From: Dethiobacter sp.
Lineage (GTDB): Bacteria > Bacillota > Dethiobacteria > Dethiobacterales > Dethiobacteraceae
Assembly (NCBI GenBank): GCA_018335875.1
Contig: JAGXRN010000026.1
Span: 1-53,950 of the forward strand
Direction: 5' to 3'
DNA: 53,950 bases
A model generated the notes under the pieces. The model saw nothing but the letters and a program-made list of their open reading frames with translations. It searched no databases and was not told the DNA's origin. Numbering within the stretch: the stretch's first letter is position 1; every line of letters starts with the position of its first letter. Both the position numbers and the translations under genes were made by a program. Positions 1 through 8,495 of the stretch are shown one piece after another.

Positions 1-490
1 TCTGAAGTTCTAAAGCTTACATGATTTGGTTTGCTCTTTGACAAAATGAGCCGGATAGTCAGGTTGATTATTTTCCATCAGGGCACTGACCCCGCTAAGG
101 AGCATGACTGACATCCACCTCATGGACAGACAGGACGAAGGAATTTAGGGCATTGACCCTGCGAGAGATGGGAGGTTTGTCGCCAAGAGGTATGTGGATT
201 ATTCACGGCCGCAATACACATAAAAGGGTAGTTCTGCTTTGCACTACGCATCTACTTCCATAATTTTATACTTATGTGTAAATCATCCATACGGCTTATT
301 TGAATAAAAGCGAAATGCTGTGATTTATTGAGTATTCGGAAGAAAATCTACAATTATAGAGGGAGGAGACTCGCTTACGATTTTCCGAGAAAGTACGGCA
401 AAGAAAGGAGGGGTAAACCGGGATAATTATGGTTTTAATCATTTAAAACGTCCGATAATACATATTATGTGAACTAATTGAAAATAACCC
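1..490. other. Gene-poor left edge
   Basis: No convincing reading frame was found on either strand. The stretch holds two imperfect direct repeats (80-96 and 147-163) and is followed by decayed coding sequence. It may be a mobile-element end or simply eroded DNA. Confidence 0.5.
80..163. repeat. Imperfect direct repeat pair
   Basis: AGGGCACTGACCCCGCT at 80-96 recurs as AGGGCATTGACCCTGCG at 147-163, with about 14 of 17 bases equal and 67 bp between starts. Repeats of this sort occur at ends of some insertion sequences. No transposase lies directly beside them, so the assignment is only a suggestion. Confidence 0.35.
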
Positions 491-511
491 GATGTACATC
501 AGCCCTTTAAT

Positions 512-753
512 TTAAAGGTCGATTAGTACAAAACTATCTGCTTTCTTCTGTGTTGCACATTTAACTAAACCTGCTAAACCTAAATTATTCTGCATAAGTT
601 TACGCGCTGATGTCAATATATCAAAAAATCTCTGGTCTGACAAACCAAATTATCGCTACAGGCACCCGCAAGATATCCACCATAAGATACCAAGTTATCG
701 GCTAAATCGCTTTTACTGTTATAATGCCAGCCCTCCCTGCTCGATATGTTATG
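512..753 (-). pseudogene. Frameshifted remnant of an unidentified protein
   Basis: Two overlapping minus-strand frames each read like protein. The first runs from 753 to a TGA at 613 and contains GWHYNSKSDLADNLVSYGGY. The second is open from about 650 to a TAA at 512 and contains FFDILTSARKLMQNNLGLAG. Joining them near 640-650 by a one-base shift gives a single chain of about 75 residues that ends naturally at 512. Neither frame has a start codon with a ribosome site. I do not recognise the family. It is most simply the 3' end of a decayed gene, in line with the other remnants nearby. Confidence 0.35.
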
Positions 754-924
754 TTAACTATCGTTGATAGACGACAACTCATGATGTATTTAAATCTGCA
801 AAGCTACGCCTTTGGTAATTCCCCGATCACATCCATTTGTTTGGGTACTGCCGCCACCACGATGTAGCAGCCATTTTGCGCACTTTATATAGAGTTTGAT
901 TACATTCGGAATATCATGTTGTGA

Positions 925-1464
925 CTACACCCTTGCTAGGGCCACCAACCGATTGGCAGAATGGTCATAAGGAGAACCATTCAGGCTGCCGTAAATGTCG
1001 ACGGCCTTATAACCACTGTTCTCAAGGAGCGTCACAAGCTCCACAGCTGAATAGAGTCGGTGCGATACAAGCACCTCTTGTCGTTCACTTCCTTTTAGCA
1101 AAGTCCAGCGGGAGTCTATCCATCCCCAGTTGCGACTTAACTTGCGTTCTTCCAAAATGATGGTATTATCAATCCTGTTCCAATCTCTCTCCTTGAATAT
1201 GCGAGCCAGGATCTCTTTGCTCATCAGGTCAAGCAAAAAGGTCCCGCCCGGCTTCAGCGACTGACAAACATTTGAGGCGACTTTGTAGTCATCTTTCTGG
1301 TCCTCAAAGTAGCCGAAAGAAGTAAACATGTTAATCACAGCATCAAAACTTTTTTCCCGGCGGAAATGCACAGGGTGTATGCTGCTGAACTGGCTTATCC
1401 AAAAACTTTTCAATCCCTTCAGGCGACTGAAACTGCCGTCCTGATTGGGTGAAAAATCAAACAC
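925..1464 (-). pseudogene. 5'-truncated SAM-dependent methyltransferase copy
   Basis: From REKSFDAVINMFTSFGYF onward the frame is a close paralogue (roughly 80% identical by eye) of the intact methyltransferase at 15831-16580, and both end in RLVALARV. The first ~35 residues do not match in this frame. They replace the N-terminal third of the intact protein, including the SAM-binding motif I (VLDLCCGEG). The protein therefore could not bind SAM in the normal way and is called a pseudogene. Its broken 5' side faces the IS21-type remnant at 1541-2198, so insertion and later deletion by that element is a likely cause. Confidence 0.8.
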
Positions 1465-1540
1465 GCCAACAACTGCATATAGTAATCCTTCCTCTCTCCA
1501 ATCTTCTATACCGGAGGGTGTCTATTCTCGTCAATTCAGA

Positions 1541-1645
1541 CCGGCGTTCCTGTGCCATCCGGCCAAGCATTCCCGAAATATCCGGACAACCGTTCCTGCG
1601 GTATCGGCCAGCGTTCTTATCTTATCCGGCCAAAGGCCGGCACCT
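1541..1645. repeat. Tandem ~23-bp imperfect repeats, probable IS21-type end
   Basis: About five degenerate units begin with CCGG or CGG at 1541, 1559, 1582, 1605 and 1626, spaced 18-23 bp apart. Two examples are CCGGACAACCGTTCCTGCGG and CCGGCCAAGCATTCCCGAAA. They lie just beyond the 3' end of the istB remnant. IS21-family elements carry multiple short transposase-binding repeats at their ends, so this is read as the remaining right end. No target duplication could be identified. Confidence 0.5.
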
Positions 1646-1670
1646 CATGCATGGAGTGTAACATAGATTA

Positions 1671-2198
1671 TTAGGTTTTACCATCACCTCCGTCATTTGG
1701 GGGATTGTGTGGTCTCAAGCTGGGGCCTTTTAGCTCTATTCTGTGAGCGTTATTGACCAGTCTATCCAGTACGGCATCAGCAATAGTGGTATCTTCAAAA
1801 ACGCTATGCCAATTTGCCACCGGGAGTTGAGCAGAAATGGCGATGGATTTTTTGCCATGACGATCGTCAACCACTTCCAGAAGATCACGGCAGGCGCCAG
1901 GATCAAGAGGTGCCATGCCGAAGTCATCCAAGATGAGTAAATCCGGTTTTTTCAGATCATTGAGTAACCGATTGTAGGAACCATCGCCCCTGCCAATCGC
2001 TAAGTCAGTTAAAAGTCGGTTTACCCTGTAGGAGCGGACCTTAAAGTTTTTTCTGCAGGCAGCATTGCCAAAAGCACTGACGAGGTAAGTCTTGCCGGTG
2101 CCGGTAGCCCCGGTGACGATGAAATTTCTGCCCTCTTTAATCCAGGCACAATCTGCGAACCGGGCGACAGCTGCTTTATCCAGATTCCTCTTAGATAG
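1671..2198 (-). pseudogene. istB: istB-like IS21-family transposition helper ATPase, 5'-truncated
   Basis: Reading from 2198 down gives an open frame with Walker A GATGTGKT, Walker B LLILDDFG and the typical IstB tail with HGKKSIAISAQLPVANWH and ADAVLDRLVNNAHRIEL. IstB is the AAA+ helper that works with the IstA transposase in IS21 elements. About 80 N-terminal residues are missing: the frame meets a TAA just above 2198 and the DNA changes into vanW-like sequence. No istA is present. The element is therefore a non-mobile remnant. The short frame starting with TTG at 1931 is only its C-terminal half. Confidence 0.8.
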
Positions 2199-2520
2199 TT
2201 ATAAGCACAGGTAGCGCCGCTTCCAAAAGGCAGAGCCCTGTCAATGAGAATGTTTCTCCTGGTTTAATGACCACCCTGTTTAGCTTATCGGTAGCAATTT
2301 TAAGATTATTGATTTTGTTGTATTGCATCCACATATCCACATTTTTCAATTTCCTTATCAAAGGAGTTTTATGTAAAAAAACAACTTCTTTTAAATTACT
2401 GTCAATACGGGTCTTGGTTCACTTTTTATCGCCAAAATACCATTTCAGGTACCTTTTTAACCGGTAGTAACAACTGCCTAAAAGCAACCGGTATCTGGTT
2501 CTTACAAGCGGCTTTTTCAT
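2191..2520 (-). pseudogene. VanW-family gene fragment with in-frame stop
   Basis: An ATG at 2520 opens a frame beginning MKKPLVRTRYRLLLGSCYYR and reaching WYFGDKK. It then meets a TGA and continues in the same frame through VVFLHKTPLIRKLKNVDMW and IKPGETFS, which are hallmarks of VanW-family proteins. The family consensus ends abruptly after GETFS. About 15 unrelated residues follow before a TAA at 2191, where istB-like sequence starts. VanW proteins are usually longer, with a conserved C-terminal GGLCQ segment that is absent here. Both the nonsense codon and the truncation argue for a dead gene. The role of the family is poorly known; the name comes from vancomycin resistance clusters. Confidence 0.75.
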
Positions 2521-2881
2521 TTAATACCACACTCCCTAAAGAGCCCTTAAACCTTGCCGTTTTGATTTTTCTTTGACATAAATAGCTGCACTTATAAAAA
2601 TGGATAAGGCCAATGAAGCTATTAGCCTGTTATATTTTGGCATCTCGTCAATTTCTATCAACTACCTTACCGGTATACTTTGATAAATTGATTCAAACTG
2701 TTAATAATCAAACGGTGCTGTTTATACCCGCCGACTGGATCTTTCTCATAGCTCTATCCACAAATTGCGTCATACAGCAGAAAAATAACCATGCATTCAA
2801 GTCACTTCTTCTAAGATCCCGCTAGCCTAATTATCACTTGATAAAACATGAACAACTTAAGATCGAGTAATACGGCCTTTA
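2521..2881. other. Intergenic, no gene recognised
   Basis: AT-rich spacer between the vanW fragment and the lipoprotein gene. The longest frame (2613-2825, plus) has no ribosome site and no recognisable motifs, so it was not accepted. A GGGAG element upstream of 2520 could have served the broken vanW start. Confidence 0.5.
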
Positions 2882-3925
2882 TCAGTATTCCGGGAGCGGC
2901 CAGTGCCAGCTGAAGATATTAAAACAGCTGTCATTAAACCATGCCGTGTACAGGCCGGTATCACAGTAGTTTTTAATAACAAAATGGTCGGGAGGAAGCA
3001 CAAAACTTGCAGCTGCCCGTTTCCCCTCCTGATAGACAGCCAGATGCTGCGATAGTCCGTCGCCATCTGTATAACCTGTGTAACAGAGCAATGAGCCGCC
3101 GGGGCCGGCATAAATCAGTGAAGGTACAGGCAGAAAGATATTTCTGATCAAGGTAAAAGAGCTGTTTTCCAGGGAAAACTCCCGGCTGACAAAGAAATCG
3201 CCATAAGGCATGGAAGGGGTGAAGACACGCCCGTTGTCTGAAAATATCAGGCTGTAAGCCTCCGTATCCATGCGTTGCAGTGAGCTGTCACTGTCATACA
3301 TAAGTACCACATTGCTTGGGGGAAGCGCGTAATCCGTGCTGTAATAAAAATATACAAAAGTCTGGCCTGAAGGTGACATGGCGGCTTCGGAACCGCCGTA
3401 TAATATCTGGTCGCGCCTGATCTCCAGGCGTATCAAAGCTTCACTGACAGGATCTCTTTCCTGGAGGTGTGTACCGTCAGTACTGTATGACCTCAACTTG
3501 TCACCATACGTGATAATAGTACCATCAGCCAGAAAACCGATCGGACTGCCGGTTAGCCTGAACATGGGCAGTCCCTGCGCATCAAAATATGTCGTCTCTC
3601 CCATGGATAGTTCAATGGCATAAACCGGTCCCGGACCAACCATAATGGCGCCGTACCAGTCAAGGGGGTGACGCGGTGTATTCGGATCCGGAATCGCCAA
3701 AACCCACTTGAGTTCCGGACTGACCTCTGTCAATGCAGTATCAAGAAAACTGATGTCATCTCCGGTGGCCACCACAACCCCATTGTAAGGAGCAGGCAAT
3801 AGTGGAGTATAGCCGTTATCATTGGCTGCCGGCGGCTTTGCTGGAAGCGGCGTATTTCTGGCGGAACATCCCAATGTGCCCGTCAGTAAGATGATTAAAG
3901 CAATCAAAAGAGCTGTTTTACGCAT
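2882..3925 (-). CDS. Predicted lipoprotein, probable beta-propeller
   Basis: The start is placed at the ATG at 3925, not at the upstream frame extension at 4015, because an AGAGGGG element precedes it and a classic lipoprotein signal peptide follows. That signal has MRKTALL, a hydrophobic core, and the lipobox TLGC with Cys20. The mature protein of about 327 residues is rich in short beta-like segments with repeated phrases such as DGTIITYGDKLRSYSTDG and MSPSGQTFVYF. These resemble TolB/WD40-like propellers. It should be anchored outside the cytoplasmic membrane. No catalytic residues are recognisable and the function is unknown. It resembles in style the lipoprotein at 8496-9581. Confidence 0.75.
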   Translation of the reverse strand: MRKTALLIALIILLTGTLGCSARNTPLPAKPPAANDNGYTPLLPAPYNGVVVATGDDISFLDTALTEVSPELKWVLAIPDPNTPRHPLDWYGAIMVGPGPVYAIELSMGETTYFDAQGLPMFRLTGSPIGFLADGTIITYGDKLRSYSTDGTHLQERDPVSEALIRLEIRRDQILYGGSEAAMSPSGQTFVYFYYSTDYALPPSNVVLMYDSDSSLQRMDTEAYSLIFSDNGRVFTPSMPYGDFFVSREFSLENSSFTLIRNIFLPVPSLIYAGPGGSLLCYTGYTDGDGLSQHLAVYQEGKRAAASFVLPPDHFVIKNYCDTGLYTAWFNDSCFNIFSWHWPLPEY

Positions 3926-4237
3926 CCAAAACCCCTCTTTTAGTTTGTTGGGAATATATAAATCCGAACCATCCGAACTTATAACAGGCGCTTGTGTCAC
4001 AGAACTTCTACTCAAAAACTACATTTAATTAAGTTTCCTACGAATCTTTAATAAATGGCACAATGCCAACAACAGAATCTAGATTTAATTCCCATACACA
4101 TGAGGATATCTTATCCTGACTTTTTAGCAAGGTCGGGATATCTTTGTACAGTTGATGAGTTTCGATCTGATATGATATTTTTTCTCCTATTGTGGTGAGC
4201 GACCGTCTCCGATTAAATCTCCGTACCAGCAAATTCC

Positions 4238-4786
4238 GTCGGCTAAGTCGGAGGGATTGCTCCCTCCTTCTCGCCTAAGAACTGTACGTGTCCCTTTCAA
4301 GACATACAGCTCAAGCTCTCATTTATCCGTCTGTCTTTATGATATTTCCGCAAGACATTCGGCACGGAATATCCGCTGTCGCAATCTTTCTACATACCTA
4401 TTAACGTGAAACTAATCAATTAGTTTCCACTGGGTATCGCGAGATAATGAGGACTTCATATAATTTGAAGTTTTTCGCATCTGTTACCTCACTTTTGAAA
4501 GCTTGCTTTTCGTTTTATACCGTGTTGATTGCCGGTTGGAAGTCAGCACCCTTTCGGGTATGTTATCTAACACTATTCGCCCAGTTATTTCTTGTTCCTG
4601 TGGGTTTGCACCCTGGCGACCTTTGCTTTCTCCAACGCTCCTTTATCCTCTGGAGATTGTATCTTCCTTGCGGTCGACCTACCAAAAATGGACTCCATAG
4701 GACTTACCAAGTTCAGCTTCTGTTAGATACGGATGGGTTAGGTTCATTCAATACACCGGCAGATATGTAGGTAGTAACATACGCAC
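4238..4786 (-). mobile_element. Compact ORF-less group II intron
   Basis: On the minus strand the element opens with GTGCGTATG at 4786, fitting the group II 5' consensus GUGYG. It then shows domain-I-like sequence, including CAAACCCACAGGAAC and CCGAAAGGGTGCTGACTTCC. It finishes with a textbook domain V at 4312-4279 and a domain VI helix with a GACTTA branch-site-like segment ending in GCCGAC near 4238. The total is about 549 nt with no reverse transcriptase or maturase reading frame, so mobility or splicing would need help in trans. Family knowledge: such introns are ribozymes that splice and retrohome. Exact ends are inferred from consensus and may be off by several bases. Confidence 0.75.
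4279..4312 (-). ncRNA. Group II intron domain V
   Basis: This 34-nt hairpin has a lower stem GAGCUGUAU/GUACAGUUC, a 2-nt bulge, and an upper stem GUCUU/GGGAC capped by a GAAA tetraloop. It carries the AGC catalytic triad near its 5' end. Its length and layout match domain V, the most conserved part of group II ribozymes. Confidence 0.85.
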
Positions 4787-4845
4787 ATCGGAAGTTGCGT
4801 TTTCTAATCTGCAATACAATGGCAAATATATCCCTACCATTGCTG

Positions 4846-5205
4846 CTAATTTGGTGTTTTATCAATAAATTGCAGTTCGTATTCCAGGTCTTGGTTAGTT
4901 GGTTTATAAAATATCCATACTTTCAAATCTTTATCATTCAATGTAATAAGTTCCGCTTCACGCTTTCCTAATTTAACAGAAGTGACGTTCATTGTTGTTA
5001 AACCATAATATTCGCCGCCTTTAGCACTTCCTACTGTTTGAGAACCATCTGCATTTCTGACATCTATACTTAGACCAAACATTTTGACAAAACTCCAACC
5101 GTTATTTGCTCTTTCAAATTCAGATACCACAAAAATGTCTTTGGGACTATCTACTTGTGAATAAAAAAATATATAAGCATAGTCATCCGATTCTAATATT
5201 CTGGC
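4846..5205 (-). pseudogene. Unidentified protein, frame lacking a normal start
   Basis: The open frame runs from 5205 to the stop at 4846 (about 119 codons). It reads as continuous protein, for example YAYIFFYSQVDSPKDIFVV, SEFERANNGWSFVKMFGLS and VWIFYKPTNQDLEYELQFI. The first possible standard start is a GTG at 5130, which would cut off a plausible N-terminal portion. Upstream codons offer only rare ATA or ATT. The frame overlaps the end of the gene at 5193-5819 by 13 nt, so the pair may once have been one operon or one gene joined by deletion. No family is recognised. The group II intron lies 59 bp downstream. Confidence 0.4.
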
Positions 5206-5819
5206 TTACCCAGGTATTCATCCAATAAATTAGAATGCTCATTTACAGTCATATTCCTTGTATAAAAGACAATCTTATTAAATGATTCTCGGGGTAGGTT
5301 TGGATTTTCTTGCCTGGTTTCATTTGAATAAAGTTGGCTGTGTAGATATTCAAGGTGTTCTCTGATGCCTAGCAAATAAACTTTTTCACTCTCACTTAGT
5401 TGGCTTTCCAGCCCAAACGGGGCAATATGGTTTCCCCTATGTACTGTTCCAAGTATGATTGTGTCAGCGGCTATGCTGAATAGATTGCTTTCAAAATTAT
5501 AATGAACTCCGTCTACAAATTTTGCAGCGATGCTTGCATAAGAGTTAAATCTATTTAGGGAGCGTGCCAACCCCTGAAGCGCGAGAGTCATTTGTTCCCC
5601 ACTTCGCTTTTCATCGAGTATATAATCTAAATTTCTTAGTGTACTATTAACTGCAAAATAATAGTTGTTTACAAAAGTCCGGTACTGATTTTGTTGTTTT
5701 CTTACCTGCTGAAGATTAAAAAACAGGCTTATTATAAGCGACAGGACCAGAATGCTAATAGTAGTTTAATTAATCGTATTCAAGGATTGTCTATCTGGGG
5801 AAATCATTTTTAGTCTCAT
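5193..5819 (-). pseudogene. Membrane-anchored protein of unknown function with nonsense codon 18
   Basis: A GAGGTGAG ribosome site precedes the ATG at 5819 (MRLKMISPDRQSLNTIN), but codon 18 is TAA. The same frame then continues with a hydrophobic helix (TTISILVLSLIISLFFNL) and about 170 further residues to the stop at 5193, including YYFAVNSTLRNLDYILDEKR. This layout suggests a short cytoplasmic N-terminus, one membrane helix and an extracytoplasmic helical domain. The gene is probably inactivated, although restart at an internal codon such as the ATG at 5591 would give 132 residues without the helix. No known family is recognised. Confidence 0.55.
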
Positions 5820-5874
5820 CTACTCACCTCTATTTTACATTGTTACTATATTATGGATCAGAGTAGTCATACTT

Positions 5875-5946
5875 TTTCGCCAGGGCCACTAACCGTTCTG
5901 CGTTATGGTCGTAGGAACATCCGTCGAGTTCGCCGTAATTGTTAAC
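5875..5946 (-). pseudogene. Third remnant of the methyltransferase 3' end
   Basis: These 24 codons translate to VNNYGELDGCSYDHNAERLV followed by ALAK. They line up with the last residues of the intact methyltransferase at 15831-16580 (DIYGSLDGSPYDHAAARLVA). Upstream the similarity stops at the end of the next gene (5959). This is a relic of a third copy. Confidence 0.75.
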
Positions 5947-5958
5947 ATATATCGACTA

Positions 5959-7578
5959 TCACTGTATCTTTTCAGCTATTGAATCGAAGATAACTTGAAG
6001 GCAGTCCGACTGAAACAGGTAATGGTCTATAATAAACCAACCATCATGTGGAGCAACATATGAAATCAGGAATTGCCCGTTTTCACCGAAGGACAGTTTA
6101 TAGATATGAACCCATTGCTTATCTTCAGCATTAATACTGATGGCAAGGCCGGGAGACCAGCCTTCATCGCCAAAAACAAATGGCCTAATTGAATCAAAGC
6201 CTTCGTTGAACGCCTTTTTAACGGCAGCAATATCGTCGCTCTTTAGCTCAAGTAAGACCTTATCTCCTATTTCATTAAAGACAGCAGCAAATTCAACATC
6301 TTTTAACTGGTATGGTTTTTTTACTACAAATTCTTGGCCGGATACGTTAAAGACAAGAAAAGAATTATCTGCGACATATTGTAAAATATATATATACTGT
6401 CCGGTTGATGTGTAAACGGCTTCTACCCCGTGTGCAGAATCACCGGTTTCATTGCTGTTGAACATTTCTCCCGTTTCGATACTCTGCGCTTTCCAGTGTA
6501 AGTCAACATCCTGAAAAACCAGGTAATCGCCGGCCAACTCCAGGGTAAAGTCAATGATTGTTGGGATAATTCCCTGCGGTATGATGCCGGAGGCGGCGTC
6601 ATAGTCCGTGGAATACGACTGCAGTATCTTTACTCCAAGCGGTGGGAAATTCTTGTCTATCACGAGCAGATCTGAGTACTGCATTTTGTCAGTCTGGCTG
6701 ACTAAACTCCGGTAACCCACAAGATAACTCATGGCGGACGCATTAAAGTACTTGAAACCAAGCGAATAGCCCAACATTTCTTCTGGAAAAAACATATCAA
6801 CCTCAGACAGCACCTTTTTTCTCTCATTGATGTTTATGCGCTTTGCAGCAAGTTCGGCTTTCGTGCTCATCCGGCTGTGGTATAACAGCAGTTCAGCTTC
6901 ACTTCCTACCAGAGACAACAGGATTCCGCTGTCAAAACCATACGCTTCCGCTATCTCAAGCAGTTCATTCATTATAAATGATCCCTGACTGAACAAAGTC
7001 AAGGGTTTATCGCCAACCGGCTCTTCAAATGCGCTTTCGGCTTTCAGCTCCGTATATTTTGCCAGCAAAAAGTCCCTTAACTTTTCTGACACCGTAACTG
7101 ATGTAACTTCATGCCTGCCGGGACTGCCGGGGAATACCCTCTTGAGAAACACGCTGTCCTCGCGCAGCAGTAACTCATTGCTTCTTAATTCAAGCAATAC
7201 TCCTTCATTTGACAGCCTTCTCACTATGATCATCAACTCATTATTCTCTGCTGAAGGAGATGGCTGCAGCCTGGCCAGGTCGTCGTCTCCGGCCAGGTAA
7301 TCATGTATTTTCCCTTTGCTAAACTCCTTTAAAATAAAGTCAATCTCTCGTTTATTCTGCGACTTTTTATAAAGCCAGCCGACGTTTGCCCTTGAATAAT
7401 ACTCGACCTGCATCGGGTGCCTGTAATTCTCCGTTGGCAGTGGCAAAACATCGTTAAGTATAAATAATCCCGGAAAAAAAGTATAAACACTGTTATGGAA
7501 AACCACCAAAACTGATAAGGCTATTAATAGAACGATTCCAGGCAACACAAGTTTTTTGTCCATGCTTCTTTGTATCAC
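5959..7578 (-). CDS. Hypothetical single-pass membrane protein (~539 aa)
   Basis: The preferred start is the GTG at 7578, eight bases after a perfect AGGAGG; an in-frame GTG at 7605 has no such site. The N-terminus has positive residues (MIQRSMDKKL) followed by one hydrophobic helix (LPGIVLLIALSVLVVFH), so the remaining ~510 residues probably face outside. The exported part is acidic and contains beta-rich stretches near the C-terminus (for example IISYVAPHDGWFIID-like text). No enzyme motif or known domain is recognised. Neighbouring genes encode lipoproteins and a zinc-ribbon protein on the same strand, so a cell-envelope role is plausible but unproven. Confidence 0.65.
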   Translation of the reverse strand: MIQRSMDKKLVLPGIVLLIALSVLVVFHNSVYTFFPGLFILNDVLPLPTENYRHPMQVEYYSRANVGWLYKKSQNKREIDFILKEFSKGKIHDYLAGDDDLARLQPSPSAENNELMIIVRRLSNEGVLLELRSNELLLREDSVFLKRVFPGSPGRHEVTSVTVSEKLRDFLLAKYTELKAESAFEEPVGDKPLTLFSQGSFIMNELLEIAEAYGFDSGILLSLVGSEAELLLYHSRMSTKAELAAKRININERKKVLSEVDMFFPEEMLGYSLGFKYFNASAMSYLVGYRSLVSQTDKMQYSDLLVIDKNFPPLGVKILQSYSTDYDAASGIIPQGIIPTIIDFTLELAGDYLVFQDVDLHWKAQSIETGEMFNSNETGDSAHGVEAVYTSTGQYIYILQYVADNSFLVFNVSGQEFVVKKPYQLKDVEFAAVFNEIGDKVLLELKSDDIAAVKKAFNEGFDSIRPFVFGDEGWSPGLAISINAEDKQWVHIYKLSFGENGQFLISYVAPHDGWFIIDHYLFQSDCLQVIFDSIAEKIQ

Positions 7579-7667
7579 ATACTCGGCCTCCTCAACAAAA
7601 CCCACCGGTCTGAGAAAAAAACGTATTTCTTCGTATTGAGGAAAAGTGGGTTAGTTATGCGCTTTTT

Positions 7668-8012
7668 TTAACTTTTACCAAGTATGGCTCTCGCGTCATT
7701 TGCATCTGCGTCTGCAACCTGTAGTTGTACCGGTCCCACTAACAGATTATAGCCAGCTCCAAGGCTGCCGTATCCGAACAGGTTTTGAATTTTCTCTCCT
7801 TTAGCGAAGCAATAGATTCCTTCTGCCTCCAAAAGAGATTTGGCAATCATGAGCTCGCCCATATCACGGGTTACCAGCACCGTTACCAGTTCTACATATT
7901 CCGGGTTAGAATTGGTTTCAGTCTTCGGTACCTTTTCAATCAAAGACACATTGCAATCAGGGCATTCTTTGACACGGGGAATAAATTCATCACCACATTT
8001 GGGGCAAAACAT
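7668..8012 (-). CDS. Zinc-ribbon protein with DUF2007-like domain
   Basis: The 114-residue product begins with a zinc ribbon: CPKC at residues 3-6 and CPDC at 17-20. After a short linker follows a domain of the DUF2007 type, with LVTVLVTRDMGELMIAKSLL and EAEGIYCFAKGE, then LLVGPVQLQVADADANDARA. DUF2007 is described as a putative signal-transducing domain related to the PII fold, where a chain reads as a switching of small segments between domains. The product should be cytoplasmic. It lies 62 bp upstream of the membrane gene at 5959-7578 on the same strand and may be cotranscribed. Its ligand is unknown. Confidence 0.75.
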   Translation of the reverse strand: MFCPKCGDEFIPRVKECPDCNVSLIEKVPKTETNSNPEYVELVTVLVTRDMGELMIAKSLLEAEGIYCFAKGEKIQNLFGYGSLGAGYNLLVGPVQLQVADADANDARAILGKS

Positions 8013-8146
8013 CGTTTCTCTCCTTTGCTTTTATGATACTTTATTTATGTTATTACGGGATAATGTGCTCGTTTTTTTGAGCCTCAAGCATATTTAGTTT
8101 AAAAATAAGGATAATGTGAAGGTCATGTATATGTAACATGCTTTAA

Positions 8147-8436
8147 CTATTTCACTCTAGTGACTTCAAAAACTTCCACTTGTCCGTTCCAATTTACTAC
8201 TACTGTTGCCGATGAAGACATATGCTCCAGTTGATCATCCGGAATTATTAGGGCAGACCGGGTTCAACCGACACAGGAGGTGCTTCCTCGGGAGTGACCT
8301 CCATGTTTGCCGGTATCACCGATTCAATCGGCGGGGGCTCCGCCGATTTATTATGCGTCGAGCAGGAAACAGCGAGCAGCGAGAGTACCAGGGCAAGCAC
8401 AATTAGCCTCTGCAGTTTAACCACCCACCTTGGCAA
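8147..8436 (-). pseudogene. Small lipoprotein gene with probable frameshift
   Basis: The first frame (8436-8248) encodes a signal peptide with lipobox LAVSC (Cys25) and a proline-rich stretch ending VEPGLP before a TAA. A second frame, offset by one base, takes over at that point with LIIPDDQLEHMSSSATVVVN and runs to a TAG at 8147 (VEVFEVTRVK). Both halves read like protein, so a single-base shift near 8240-8270 probably broke an original product of about 95 residues. Alternatively the short 62-residue lipopeptide is functional as it stands. It follows the TolB-like lipoprotein gene by 60 bp and is probably cotranscribed. The start codon (TTG at 8436) is uncertain. Confidence 0.5.
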
Positions 8437-8495
8437 AGTTAAAGCAACTTAAAGCAATCTTGTAGTTATCACAATATCTAAAACAATCTTTGTCA

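Noticed and set aside
1541..1645. CRISPR-like array
   Set aside because: The units are short, degenerate and head-to-tail without unique spacers; IS-end repeats fit better.
3926..4015. Upstream extension of the lipoprotein gene
   Set aside because: The ATG at 3925 has the ribosome site and gives a proper signal peptide at the N-terminus.
4038..4232. 64-codon frame downstream of the group II intron (minus strand)
   Set aside because: It starts only with a TTG without ribosome site and shows no family features. It may be the rest of a split exon but cannot be supported as a gene.
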